Source: Pseudoalteromonas prydzensis (lineage in GTDB: Bacteria; Pseudomonadota; Gammaproteobacteria; Enterobacterales; Alteromonadaceae). From it: a DNA stretch of 64,000 nt. The stretch's first letter is position 1; every line of letters starts with the position of its first letter. Both the position numbers and the translations under genes were made by a program. Positions 36,667 to 45,972 of the stretch are shown here, one piece after another. Location: the NCBI RefSeq assembly GCF_011050055.1, contig NZ_DRGM01000211.1, positions 32,386 to 96,385 of the forward strand, in the 5' to 3' direction. The notes under the pieces were generated by a model. That model was not told the origin of the DNA and made no database searches. It saw nothing but the letters and a program-made list of their open reading frames with translations.

Positions 36667-38505
36667 ATGAACACGAATAAACTCGCATTGGCACTCATCA
36701 TCAGTGGTTTGTGTACAACTGGCAGCGTTGCAGCAGCGAACGATCGCTATATCATCCAAGTTGATAACAATAAAAAAGGCGTCGTGAAAGCACTCGCTAA
36801 AAAACTCGGTGGTGATATCAAAGTTGATGGTAATGGCTTCATTGCCGCACAATTTACTGGCCATGATTTAGCAAGCATTAAAGGCCTGTTAAACAACCCA
36901 CATATCAAGCTAATTGAAGAAGATCAAAAACGTGTGCCGATGTCTACTTACAATGATGACCCCGGCAATGCAATGGTGCAACAACTTACACCGTACGCTG
37001 TATATCAATCGCAAGCAGATCAACTGACCTTTGATGCCAACGCAGGTATGAAAGTTTGCGTGATTGACTCAGGCTTAGACAGTTCAAATCCCGATTTTAT
37101 TTGGGGTAATATTACTGGCGACAACAACAGCGGCACTGGTAATTGGTTCGATAATGGCGGTCCTCACGGGACTCATGTCGCAGGCACAATTGGTGCGGCA
37201 GATAACAATGTCGGTGTTGTCGGTATGGCACCCGGTGTCGCCATGCATATTATCAAGGTATTTAATGCTGAAGGCTGGGGTTATTCATCTGATTTAGCAC
37301 ACGCGGCAAACCTATGTTCCCAAGCGGGTGCTAACATTATTAGTATGAGCTTAGGCGGTGGTGGCTCCAACAGTACCGAGTCAAATGCATTTGCAAACTT
37401 TACTCAAGCTGGTGGTTTAGTCGTTGCAGCTGCTGGTAATGATGGTAATAATGTGCGTTCTTACCCTGCGGGCTACCCTTCTGTGATGATGGTTGGTGCT
37501 AATGATGCTGACAACCAAATCGCTGATTTTTCACAATTTCCAAGCTGTACAAGCGGACGCGGTAAACGAGCAACAACTGACGAAACGATTTGTGTTGAAG
37601 TAACAGCCGGCGGCGTAGATACGTTATCAACCTACCCAGCAGGTATGGCTACAGCCGCTGATTTATCAGCAGACAACACAGCATTTGCATCCTCTGCAAT
37701 GGAAAATTCAGGCCAAGTAACCGCCAGTGCATATTATATGGGCACAGCAGAAAGCATCGATACTGGCGCAGCCGGAAAAGTATGCATGATTGACCGGGGT
37801 AACATCTCATTTTATGACAAAGTAGCCAACTGTGAGAATTCAGGTGGCATAGGCGCGGTTATTATTAATAACGAAGCGGGTATGTTATACGCTACACTCG
37901 GTGAAACGAACGATACTACGATTCCCGCTGTAGGCGCTGCATTTGAGGATCGCAGTGCGTTACTTGCCAGCACTAACATCAGTATCAATATTGGTACCAG
38001 CGATTATGGTTATATGAGTGGTACATCTATGGCTACACCTGCGGTATCGGGAATTGCAGCATTAGTATGGTCGCTACACCCTGAGTGTACAGGGACGGAG
38101 ATCCGCGATGCCCTCAAAGCAACCGCGCAAGATCAAGGTGCATCAGGCCACGACGTTTACTTTGGTCACGGTATCGTTAAAGCAGTTGATGCTGAAGCGT
38201 ACCTCAGCGCCAATGGTTGTGCAGGCGATAATGGTGGCGGTACACCAACGCCTGGTAATGATGATATCAGCCTTGCTGCCACTGGTTACAAATCAAAAGG
38301 CGCAAGCTTTGCTGATTTAAACTGGAGCGGCGCTGCGACCAGTCAAGTTGATATCTATCGTAACGGTAGCAAAGTCTCAACGGTTGCAAACACTAATAGC
38401 TATACCGATGCTATTTCTACAAAAGGTGGCGGCTCTTATACTTATCAAGTATGTGAAGCACAAAGCACAACCGTATGCTCAAACAACAGCACCGTTAATT
38501 TCTAA
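36667..38505 (+). CDS. secreted S8 subtilisin-like serine protease with PA domain insert
   Basis: A 612-residue exoprotease. It has a signal peptide (cleaved near VAAA), an inhibitor I9 propeptide (about 25-92) and an S8 catalytic domain with D134 (VIDSGLD), H167 (PHGTHVAGT) and S454 (GTSMATP). A protease-associated domain is inserted at about 360-440 (CMIDRGNISFYDKV..). A short C-terminal FnIII-like domain follows a Gly/Pro linker after about 525. Such proteases digest extracellular protein in marine bacteria. Confidence 0.93.
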   Translation: MNTNKLALALIISGLCTTGSVAAANDRYIIQVDNNKKGVVKALAKKLGGDIKVDGNGFIAAQFTGHDLASIKGLLNNPHIKLIEEDQKRVPMSTYNDDPGNAMVQQLTPYAVYQSQADQLTFDANAGMKVCVIDSGLDSSNPDFIWGNITGDNNSGTGNWFDNGGPHGTHVAGTIGAADNNVGVVGMAPGVAMHIIKVFNAEGWGYSSDLAHAANLCSQAGANIISMSLGGGGSNSTESNAFANFTQAGGLVVAAAGNDGNNVRSYPAGYPSVMMVGANDADNQIADFSQFPSCTSGRGKRATTDETICVEVTAGGVDTLSTYPAGMATAADLSADNTAFASSAMENSGQVTASAYYMGTAESIDTGAAGKVCMIDRGNISFYDKVANCENSGGIGAVIINNEAGMLYATLGETNDTTIPAVGAAFEDRSALLASTNISINIGTSDYGYMSGTSMATPAVSGIAALVWSLHPECTGTEIRDALKATAQDQGASGHDVYFGHGIVKAVDAEAYLSANGCAGDNGGGTPTPGNDDISLAATGYKSKGASFADLNWSGAATSQVDIYRNGSKVSTVANTNSYTDAISTKGGGSYTYQVCEAQSTTVCSNNSTVNF

Positions 38506-38525
38506 TTGTTTAATCCAACCTAGCT

Positions 38526-38548
38526 AAGCGGGCAAATGCCCGCTTTTT
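38526..38548 (+). terminator. intrinsic terminator after the S8 protease
   Basis: The stem AAGCGGGC / GCCCGCTT has a 4-nt A/T loop and runs into TTTTT. Confidence 0.9.
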
Positions 38549-38601
38549 CTTTGCCTGTAAGCTTGTTAAGATCAGCCATCTATTGCTAATAAATTGCGCT
38601 G

Positions 38602-39237
38602 ATGATCAATCCAGAATTTTTACTGTCGTTTTTAGCGGCCAGCTTTTTAATCGCGGTGGCACCGGGGCCATCAAACGCTTTTTTAATGGCGCAAACCTTT
38701 GCTAATGGCCGCACTGCTGGCTTACAAAGTGCGTTTGGCTTTGCCCTTGGTGGTGTAGTGCATACTTTTTTTGCTGTGGTTGGCTTAACTGCAATTTTAA
38801 AAGCATCTGCGGTTGCTTACGCGACAGTGCAATATGCAGGTGCCGCTTATTTATGTTACTTAGGCATACTGATGCTAAAAAGTACCTTTGTAACAATAAA
38901 TGACGACTGTGATGACAAGCCCCATGTCAGCACCAGTAAAAAGCAAAATGTGATGTTTCAAGCAATGATGACGGAAGTGCTCAACCCTAAAGTCGCACTG
39001 TTTTTTATTGCCTTTATTCCACAGTTTGTGGATCCGAGTTTATCCAGCTCTACCACATTCCAGCTGGCTTTTTTTGGCTTGCTCTACCCTATTTTCGCAT
39101 TCCCTATTGATTGCACTTATATTTATTTTGGCGATAAAATTGCCAGTTATTTCAGGGACAACCCAAATACGCAATTGTGGATAGACCGAATTACAGGTAT
39201 TGTGTTTATAGCACTTGCTATCAACCTTTTAGTGTAA
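38602..39237 (+). CDS. LysE/RhtB family amino-acid exporter
   Basis: A 211-residue protein with six transmembrane helices. The LysE/RhtB opening is clear (APGPSNAFLMAQTFANGRTAGLQSAFGFALGG), with NPKVALFFIAFIPQFV in the middle. These proteins export amino acids such as lysine or homoserine lactone-like compounds; the substrate cannot be told. It is 18 nt upstream of mgsA and may share its transcript. Confidence 0.88.
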   Translation: MINPEFLLSFLAASFLIAVAPGPSNAFLMAQTFANGRTAGLQSAFGFALGGVVHTFFAVVGLTAILKASAVAYATVQYAGAAYLCYLGILMLKSTFVTINDDCDDKPHVSTSKKQNVMFQAMMTEVLNPKVALFFIAFIPQFVDPSLSSSTTFQLAFFGLLYPIFAFPIDCTYIYFGDKIASYFRDNPNTQLWIDRITGIVFIALAINLLV

Positions 39238-39255
39238 AAAATAATAAGAGTCAGC

Positions 39256-39720
39256 ATGGAACAAAAACAGCAAACATTACCCGCTAAAAAAAACATCGCG
39301 CTAGTCGCTCACGACGGAAAAAAAGCCGCATTACAGGCGTGGTGTAATAAACATCGTGATGATTTGAGTCAGCATACCTTGTATGGCACAGGCACCACAG
39401 GCCACCTAATAGAAAAAAATACCGGGTTAGATGTAATCAAACTACTTAGCGGCCCAATGGGTGGCGATCAGCAATTAGGCGCTAAAATAGCCGAACACGA
39501 AATCCATATGTTGATTTTCTTTTGGGATCCGCTCGCCTCTCAGCCTCATGATCCTGATGTTAAAGCGTTATTGCGTTTAGCAGCAGTGTGGAATATTCCG
39601 GTGGCGTGTAATGAAGTGAGTGCTGATATGTTGTTAAGTTCATCATTAATGCATGTAGAGCTCGAGCGCAGCTTGCCAGATTACGAAAAGTATCTCGCAA
39701 CCCGACAAGTTACGCTATAA
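39256..39720 (+). CDS. mgsA: methylglyoxal synthase
   Basis: A 154-residue enzyme that turns dihydroxyacetone phosphate into methylglyoxal, a bypass of lower glycolysis. Family blocks are intact: LVAHDGKK, GTGTTGHLI, the catalytic LSGPMGGDQQLGA, and FFWDPLASQPHDPDVKALLR. Length matches E. coli MgsA (152). Confidence 0.95.
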   Translation: MEQKQQTLPAKKNIALVAHDGKKAALQAWCNKHRDDLSQHTLYGTGTTGHLIEKNTGLDVIKLLSGPMGGDQQLGAKIAEHEIHMLIFFWDPLASQPHDPDVKALLRLAAVWNIPVACNEVSADMLLSSSLMHVELERSLPDYEKYLATRQVTL

Positions 39721-39733
39721 ACGCAGCCACAGG

Positions 39734-41101
39734 TTAACGATAAAGCATGCTTGCCCATTTAGTGAGTCCAGCGGTGACACTACCAAAGTGATCACCGTTC
39801 ACCATTTTAATATCACCTAAGTGCTCGATTAATGCCGCTTTGATCAGCGGTGATTGCGCGCTGCCACCTGTAAGGTAAATCACATCAGGAACTGTTCCTG
39901 CATCTTTGATCGCTTGTTTTGCTAAACTCACTATTTGCATAATCGAATCATCAACCGCCACAGCTAAATCAGCTCGTGATAGCACTTTATGTAATTGCGG
40001 CGCTAAAAACCCTAATTCACACTCATACTCAGTCGCTGATGAAAGCGCAATTTTTGCCGCCTCCCCTTGCTGTACCAGCTGATGGCCTTGCTTATTTTGC
40101 TGCAAATCGATCAGTCGTTGAAATAGCTCAGGTGCTTGTACTTCACGTAACTGTGTAAGTAGTTCTCGGTGATGGTTTTGACTATAGAACTGGCTTTGTA
40201 AGTTCACATCGTTAATTTTACAGGCTTGCCAAAATGCTTGATTAGGCAGTGGTAAACCTGATTTAAACTGACTGCCTAATCCTAGCAATGGCATAAGCGC
40301 ATGGTAGCTCAAAGCAATATCAAGATCATTACCGCCAACACGTTTACCTGTGTGGGCTAAAAAGTCACGATCACGGTCACTACTATCACGAAAGCTAGGC
40401 CCCATTTGCACAAACGAGCAGTCACTGGTGCCGCCACCAATATCGATGACTAATACTTTTTGATCGTGTTGTAAGTCACTTTCATAATCAATTCCCGCTG
40501 CGAGCGGCTCATACAAGAACGCGACCTCTTTAAAGCCTGCGCGTTTTGCTGCACGCTCTAAAATTCCTAATGCTTGTTGGTTTGATTGCTCTCCACCCAC
40601 GGCTTGAAAATTTACTGGACGGCCAATAACCGTTTGTGTTAACTCTTTTTGTAGTGATGTTTCAGCACGCTGTTTGATTTTTAAAATCATCGCGGTGGCA
40701 ATATCTTCAAAGAAGTTGATTTGTCCTTGCTTTAAGCCTATTGCCCCAAAAAATGATTTCGGGGATTTAACAAAGTAGCCTTCTTCAGGAAACTGCACAT
40801 ATTCATTAATGGCTTCGCGGCCAATAAAAAGGCTTTCATCACCTGGAGCTAGATCTAAATCAGACTTGATCCTTACCATAGTATTAAGCAGGGCTTGGCG
40901 CTGAGTTTTAAAATCACTTTCATATGCGCTGCCAGTTAAATGCTGGGCAACAAAATCAACGACTAATGCACTATGATGGGTGTACAAAGTAGATGGTAAG
41001 TAGTGCTTTCCTTGTTCTAACGGTACTAGCTCGACAGCGTTTTGTGCATTCATTACACCCATTGCACAATTAGAACTACCATAATCAAAACCAACAAACA
41101 T
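39734..41101 (-). CDS. yegD: YegD-like Hsp70 family protein
   Basis: A 455-residue actin-fold ATPase without the DnaK substrate-binding lid. Phosphate 1 motif FVGFDYGSSNCAMGVM, phosphate 2 VLVIDIGGGTSDC and adenosine motif IYLTGGSAQSPLI are all present. YegD proteins are Hsp70 relatives of unknown physiological role. ATG at 41101 matches the E. coli YegD start (MFIGFDYG). A longer in-frame start at 41134 would add an unconserved 11-residue leader. Convergent with mgsA. Confidence 0.88.
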   Translation of the reverse strand: MFVGFDYGSSNCAMGVMNAQNAVELVPLEQGKHYLPSTLYTHHSALVVDFVAQHLTGSAYESDFKTQRQALLNTMVRIKSDLDLAPGDESLFIGREAINEYVQFPEEGYFVKSPKSFFGAIGLKQGQINFFEDIATAMILKIKQRAETSLQKELTQTVIGRPVNFQAVGGEQSNQQALGILERAAKRAGFKEVAFLYEPLAAGIDYESDLQHDQKVLVIDIGGGTSDCSFVQMGPSFRDSSDRDRDFLAHTGKRVGGNDLDIALSYHALMPLLGLGSQFKSGLPLPNQAFWQACKINDVNLQSQFYSQNHHRELLTQLREVQAPELFQRLIDLQQNKQGHQLVQQGEAAKIALSSATEYECELGFLAPQLHKVLSRADLAVAVDDSIMQIVSLAKQAIKDAGTVPDVIYLTGGSAQSPLIKAALIEHLGDIKMVNGDHFGSVTAGLTKWASMLYR

Positions 41102-41163
41102 CCCGCCACCACTACTTATCAAAAGGCCGCGCAATTTAGCATACTTATAGGCTTTTTTAAACG

Positions 41164-42012
41164 TTATTCAGCTTTACGCTCGCGGATAAAACTGGCAAAG
41201 CGTGGCAGGCCATTTTTGGTAAAGCCATGATAGCGATACGTGATCGTTGCACCAATTGGCGGTGGGGTTTGTCGTTGCTGATCGGTAAATCCAGTACCAA
41301 TATTAAATTGTAAACCCTGTGCGGTTTCTACGCGCAGCGCCCCTAACATCGTTTGGTACTTGCCTTTGCCGGGTAAATGTTCAATCACCACCGCTTCATT
41401 ATCCAAATAGGGCTTTAGCTTTAACAGCGCGTCACTGCGACCACTTTTATGTGTGGCCGTGGCTAAGTGCAACATCACGCCTTCACCACCTTGTTCAATT
41501 ACCTGCTCAAAAAAGGCTGATAGCGCTTGCTCTGTATTAAAGTGATGTTGCTGTACAGCCTGAATATGCGGACGATTTAAGCGATTCACTAAATTAAGGT
41601 AGTTTTGATAACGTACTTGAAAAGGCGTTGTTTGATCTGGCATATCAAAAACCTGATAGGTTACTGTTTGCCAGTCACTGTCGCGTGGTTTTAGCGTGCG
41701 TACAATACCGCTTAGTGCTGCAAAATCACCGCGTTTAGTCCATAGTTCTCCGTCTAATCGCAGATTAGGTAAATCAGCCACAAACCACGCTGGGGCATGT
41801 ATCAGGTTATCATTTCGAGTTATAAACTCAGTGCCAGTCCAAATAGCCCGTACCCCATCAAATTTTTCACTCACTAAATAATTTTCGATGGCGGGTGCTT
41901 GGTCTTGCTGATAAACCTTGGCAAGCTGGGCATTTGCAGTAGATTGTGGTTCAGTTGCCCAACAACTAAAACTAGTGAGCAACAACCACATTATGGTTAG
42001 TCCTTTTAGCAT
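41164..42012 (-). CDS. ligE: secreted minimal ATP-dependent DNA ligase (LigE type)
   Basis: A 282-residue ligase with only the adenylation and OB domains. It carries a signal peptide (cleaved near SCWA-TEP), so it should act in the periplasm or outside. Motif I is EKFDGVRA with nucleophilic K50; motifs III (LDGELW), IV (GGEGVML) and V (LLKLKPY) follow. LigE enzymes seal nicks in extracellular or incoming DNA and have been linked to biofilm DNA and competence in other proteobacteria. Confidence 0.9.
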   Translation of the reverse strand: MLKGLTIMWLLLTSFSCWATEPQSTANAQLAKVYQQDQAPAIENYLVSEKFDGVRAIWTGTEFITRNDNLIHAPAWFVADLPNLRLDGELWTKRGDFAALSGIVRTLKPRDSDWQTVTYQVFDMPDQTTPFQVRYQNYLNLVNRLNRPHIQAVQQHHFNTEQALSAFFEQVIEQGGEGVMLHLATATHKSGRSDALLKLKPYLDNEAVVIEHLPGKGKYQTMLGALRVETAQGLQFNIGTGFTDQQRQTPPPIGATITYRYHGFTKNGLPRFASFIRERKAE

Positions 42013-42045
42013 ATCAGTCCCTTGTTTATAGCTAAGTAGACTAAA

Positions 42046-42702
42046 CTATAGCTTAATTTGTACCCATTGCCATAGCTGTTGTAAATTATCCATTCGCGAA
42101 AATGCCAAACTTAAATCATGCTCTAAAGTGTGCTTATTCGGTATTGCAACCACCGCTACCTTCGCATTGCTAGCAGCGGTTACGCCGGTGTGAGTATCTT
42201 CTACCGCAATTGCTTGCTCGGCTGCAATCCCTAAGGTTGAAAGCGCGAGTAAATAAGGATCGCCTGCTGGCTTTGGATTTTGCACATCATCTTTGGTGAT
42301 AATGCAGTCAAACAGCTCATAAAAGCCATGCCCTTTTAAAATAGGTAAAGCTTCAAGGCGAGCACTGCCTGTAACCAGTGCCATCTTTAAACCGCTTTGC
42401 TTCACATTGTGCAACACGTCTTTAGCAAAAGGCATAAGGGCTGGCAGTTGTGTCTGCACAAATTGCTCAAATGCATCATATTTAGCTTGCGCTAACCACT
42501 GTGGTGAAACCGATAAATTATATTGCTCAACCACTGCAATCGCCGCCTCTAACGTCGGCCGACCGGAAAAACGTTGGCAAAACTCATCTTCATCATAACT
42601 TACACCAAACGGTGCTAAAATATCATTCCAGCAGCTAAAATGGACACTTTCAGAATCAACTAACGTGCCATCCATATCAAATAATACCGCTTTTAAAGTC
42701 AT
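42046..42702 (-). CDS. HAD-superfamily phosphatase (beta-phosphoglucomutase-like)
   Basis: A 218-residue HAD hydrolase with a helical cap. Motif I is DMDGTLVDSE (nucleophile D and acid D), motif II VTGSAR, motif III K in NPKPAGDPY, and motif IV VEDTHTG. It resembles the YniC/YqaB sugar-phosphate phosphatases. The second ATG (42702) is preferred because AAGGA lies 6 nt before it; the first ATG touches the ribosome binding site. Confidence 0.85.
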   Translation of the reverse strand: MTLKAVLFDMDGTLVDSESVHFSCWNDILAPFGVSYDEDEFCQRFSGRPTLEAAIAVVEQYNLSVSPQWLAQAKYDAFEQFVQTQLPALMPFAKDVLHNVKQSGLKMALVTGSARLEALPILKGHGFYELFDCIITKDDVQNPKPAGDPYLLALSTLGIAAEQAIAVEDTHTGVTAASNAKVAVVAIPNKHTLEHDLSLAFSRMDNLQQLWQWVQIKL

Positions 42703-42723
42703 CCTCATTCCTTTATTTCAACA

Positions 42724-42749
42724 ATAAAAAAAGGTGCACAAGGCACCTT
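42724..42749 (-). terminator. intrinsic terminator after the 99-codon gene
   Basis: On the minus strand AAGGTGC pairs with GCACCTT around a 5-nt loop and is followed by a run of T (A-run at 42726-42732 on the plus strand). Confidence 0.85.
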
Positions 42750-42762
42750 CACAATCAATAGA

Positions 42763-43062
42763 TTACTCAGTTAAACCCGCCGGCGGCTCAGCAAATGCCT
42801 CTTCACCCGTTTCTACATCAACCAGTTCATAACCACGCTCTTTTCTAACCACTTTTAGTACGGGTTTGGCAAATGCTGTTTTAAGCCGTTCAGCATCATC
42901 TTGCAGTGCTTCTAGCGTATTACCAAAAGGCGCTGCACCGGTTTCTGACCAATTCGTTACTTTACCATTGAGGTTATATTCAACCTCATGAATTTGATAT
43001 TGCGCCGCTTCATCTTTGGTTGCTTCACAAAAAATCACTCGGTAGTTCCAAAATCCAGCCAT
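42763..43062 (-). CDS. conserved hypothetical protein, 99 residues
   Basis: A small soluble protein starting MAGFWNYRVIFCEA, with an IHEVEYN..GKVTNWSETGAAPFG core that reads like a single alpha/beta domain, and an acidic C-terminus. Proteins with this pattern occur in many proteobacteria but I know no function. It is monocistronic with its own terminator. Confidence 0.7.
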   Translation of the reverse strand: MAGFWNYRVIFCEATKDEAAQYQIHEVEYNLNGKVTNWSETGAAPFGNTLEALQDDAERLKTAFAKPVLKVVRKERGYELVDVETGEEAFAEPPAGLTE

Positions 43063-43130
43063 TGCTCTTCTCTTTTAAATTTAATTGTCGCTACTTTAGC
43101 AGCTCTAATAAGGCTTTTCACTAGCGTAAA

Positions 43131-43158
43131 ACAAAAAGCCCGCAAATAATGCGGGCTT
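43131..43158 (-). terminator. intrinsic terminator after the TonB-dependent receptor
   Basis: On the minus strand AAGCCCGC pairs with GCGGGCTT around a 7-nt A/T loop, followed by TTTTTGT. Confidence 0.88.
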
Positions 43159-43182
43159 GGATCTACTTAACTAAAATGGAGT

Positions 43183-45474
43183 TTAGTAAAACTTAACTTT
43201 AAATTCTGCACCGATATAGCGCTCTTCATTTACCATACCTGTGTTGTTATTAAAGTCGATTGCACCGATTACTTGTTGCTCGTCAAATAGGTTACGTACA
43301 AACGCAGATACTTCATACTCATAATCACCTTCAGCCCAGTTATAACCCGCACGTAGGCCTGTTTCTAATAGTGATTTACCTTCAAACTCAACTGACTCAT
43401 ATAAGAAGAAGTCAATTTCGCTGCGGTATGAAATATCGGTATAAGCGAAGAAGTCACCACCAGCCAGCTCTTTAGTATAACGAAGTGTTAAGTTAGAGAT
43501 CCATTCAGGCGCATGCGGAAGGCTATTACCATCCAAAATAGCGCGATCTTCAGGGCCAAATGCGCCTGGAACTTGGAATGTAGGATCTTTCACGGTGCAC
43601 TGCGCACATACTGCAACAGCGAGATCATTATCTTTCAGCTCAGTTTTGTTATAGCTTAAATTAAAGGTGGCATTCAACTCATCAGTTAATACCCACTCAG
43701 TATCTAACTCAAAACCATAACCGGTCGTTTTATCAGCATTTACTAAACGGTTAAAGTTAGCGCCACCACCTACAGCCGTTAACTGTTGGTCATCCATTTG
43801 ATAGTAAAAAACAGTCGCGTTTACGCGACCACGGCCATCTAATACATCTGATTTGATACCTGTTTCGTATGATGTAACAGTCTCTGACTTAGCAATCGTT
43901 ACTTCATCGCCAAATAAAATACGGCCCTGAATACTTGGCGCTCGGAAGCTATTCGCAATACGTGCATACCAGTTAACATCATCGTTGATTTTATAGCTTG
44001 ATGAAATATCCCAGCTGATGTGATCATCACTAGGGTTTTCAGTTAAAAACAGTGCACCACCGCCAGCAGGACTTAATGTACGATTTGCTGAGAATTCTTT
44101 ATCATCATCAGAATAACGAAGGCCAGCAGTCACTTTAAAGTCATCTGTTAGTGTGTAGTCAACCGAGCCAAATACCGCCCACGCTTTAGTGTCTTGCTGT
44201 TGAATAACATAACCATTTAATGCTCCATTAGCAGCAGTATCATAACTATAGTTTTCAATGGTTAACGCTTCATCAAAGTAAAATACGCCGACTTGATAAT
44301 TTAAGTCACCCGCAAAGTTGCTTGATAAACGAAGTTCTTGCGTGTATTGGTCATGCTCAGGAATACCATCAGCACTTTCTGAAGAAAATGGAATAAACCC
44401 AGGTCCCATTGCAACAGGTACGTCATTAATTGCATACCCACCATAACCACCATCGATGTCTGCACGAGAATAAATTTCTGCGCTTTCCCATGCTGAGATA
44501 GAGGTAATTGTATGGTTAGCTAAATCCCACTCAAGCTTTAAGCTTGCACCTTGAGAGTCAACTTGTTGTGTTGCACGTGATGCTGCATCGTGAAAAACAA
44601 CATCATGCTCATAACCATCAACTAAGTCATTGCTACCTTGCTTGATAACATTGGCACGGAACGCAATTGGAGAACCATCCATATCGCGGATATGGTAGTT
44701 AAATAAACCAGTGAAATCGTCACCTTCATACAAAAATTGAATACGAGCAGCTTGATCTGTATAACCACCTAAAGCATCTTTTTGCTCAAAGCCAGGCGCA
44801 CGATTATCAATATAATCGTCTTTATCTTGCCACAATACAGAAACACGTGTTGATAAACGGTCTGTTAATGCACCACCTACCGCGCCTTCAAAATCAACTG
44901 CACCACGGCTACCATATGATACTGAACCATAACCATCAAAGTCTTGGCTTGGTTTAACTGTATCAAATTTGACTAGGCCCGCAGGCGTGTTACGACCAAA
45001 CAAAGTACCTTGGGGACCACGTAAAACTTCTACGCGTGCCACATCAAATACAGGGAAGCCTTTTAAAATAGCATTTTCTTGGACAACTTCATCAACTACT
45101 AATGATACTGGCTGTGAAGCATTTAAATCGAAATCGGTATTACCTAGGCCACGAACATAAAAGCGTGGGAAAGAGCGACCAAATGAAGATTCAATAGATA
45201 AGCTTGGGATTTTCGCATTCATAAAACGAATATCCATACCAGCAGAGCTGTATGCATCTAAGTTATCACCTTGTAGAGCAGAAACCGCCACAGGTACTTC
45301 CTGTGCATTTTCTACACGCTTACGTGCAGTGATTTGAATAACTTCTAATTGCTTGCTTTTTGCACTTGGAGCTTGTTCATCAGCTGCAAGAGTAGAAAAT
45401 GAAGTACCTGCTACGGCAGAGAACAACGTTGCATTAATTAGGGTTGCTAACGTAGATCTTTTCATTGCTTTCAT
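43183..45474 (-). CDS. TonB-dependent outer membrane receptor
   Basis: A 763-residue receptor: signal peptide (to about FSTLAA), TonB box-like VIQITARKR, plug domain (about 45-165, with LRGPQGTLFGRNTPAG) and a 22-strand barrel ending in the terminal aromatic KVKFY. It imports a siderophore, cofactor or oligomer using TonB energy; the ligand cannot be read. There are no neighbouring uptake genes. ATG at 45474 (MKAMKRS) gives a normal signal peptide. A 155-nt structured leader precedes it. Confidence 0.88.
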   Translation of the reverse strand: MKAMKRSTLATLINATLFSAVAGTSFSTLAADEQAPSAKSKQLEVIQITARKRVENAQEVPVAVSALQGDNLDAYSSAGMDIRFMNAKIPSLSIESSFGRSFPRFYVRGLGNTDFDLNASQPVSLVVDEVVQENAILKGFPVFDVARVEVLRGPQGTLFGRNTPAGLVKFDTVKPSQDFDGYGSVSYGSRGAVDFEGAVGGALTDRLSTRVSVLWQDKDDYIDNRAPGFEQKDALGGYTDQAARIQFLYEGDDFTGLFNYHIRDMDGSPIAFRANVIKQGSNDLVDGYEHDVVFHDAASRATQQVDSQGASLKLEWDLANHTITSISAWESAEIYSRADIDGGYGGYAINDVPVAMGPGFIPFSSESADGIPEHDQYTQELRLSSNFAGDLNYQVGVFYFDEALTIENYSYDTAANGALNGYVIQQQDTKAWAVFGSVDYTLTDDFKVTAGLRYSDDDKEFSANRTLSPAGGGALFLTENPSDDHISWDISSSYKINDDVNWYARIANSFRAPSIQGRILFGDEVTIAKSETVTSYETGIKSDVLDGRGRVNATVFYYQMDDQQLTAVGGGANFNRLVNADKTTGYGFELDTEWVLTDELNATFNLSYNKTELKDNDLAVAVCAQCTVKDPTFQVPGAFGPEDRAILDGNSLPHAPEWISNLTLRYTKELAGGDFFAYTDISYRSEIDFFLYESVEFEGKSLLETGLRAGYNWAEGDYEYEVSAFVRNLFDEQQVIGAIDFNNNTGMVNEERYIGAEFKVKFY

Positions 45475-45972
45475 GTCGGGTTTTAACCTTTTTAGTGCAC
45501 TCTTGTTCAACGGTTGGTGTGTTGCGCCAAATTCACTCGGCGGGCTCGGCCAATTTTTCGCGCCTTAAGTTAAGCTGCGCGGACCTCTTTGTCGAGAGTG
45601 CAAAACGAAGTAAAGAGGCTGAACGAACGATGAAGATTATAGCACTGTGTGACAGTTTTGCTGCATAAATATGTACAATAAAACAAACTTTTTACAACAA
45701 ATAACGACATGATAAGCGAACTTTGACGATTTTATGCAAATATATTTATTTTATGCGGACATTTGTCCTGTCAATCACATTACTGTAAATGTATTAAGCA
45801 TCAATAAATAGGGGGCGCTAATTAACTATAATGCTCAATGGGTAAACCTAGCATAGCCAAATTTAATTCTGCTATACAATACTTCTGCAAAGTTAATAGA
45901 TATATTTTATTGATAAGTCACACCTTGTGCTAATGTATATAAACATAACAGAGCTAATCATTAAGGAATAAG
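45475..45972. other. 498-bp intergenic region with receptor promoter and structured leader
   Basis: No gene is seen. The left half should be the 5' leader of the TonB-dependent receptor (minus strand), with two inverted repeats: a nested one at 45559-45581 (CGCGC/GCGCG around CTTAA/TTAAG) and CCTCTTT/AAAGAGG at 45584-45618. The right half is A/T rich and should carry the promoter of the HdeD-like gene. No known riboswitch consensus, including the cobalamin B12 box, was recognised. Confidence 0.5.
45636..45656 (-). promoter_or_regulatory. extended -10 and operator-like palindrome for the receptor gene
   Basis: On the minus strand TGC-TATAAT (45644-45636) is a perfect extended -10. Directly upstream and overlapping it, ACTGT-GTG-ACAGT (45644-45656) is a perfect 5+3+5 inverted repeat, placed where a repressor could block RNA polymerase. 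A start site near 45629 gives a leader of about 155 nt. Confidence 0.5.

Noticed and set aside
45475..45640. cobalamin or other known riboswitch in the receptor leader
   Set aside because: No B12 box (GCCACTG) or other recognised aptamer consensus was found; only plain inverted repeats are visible.
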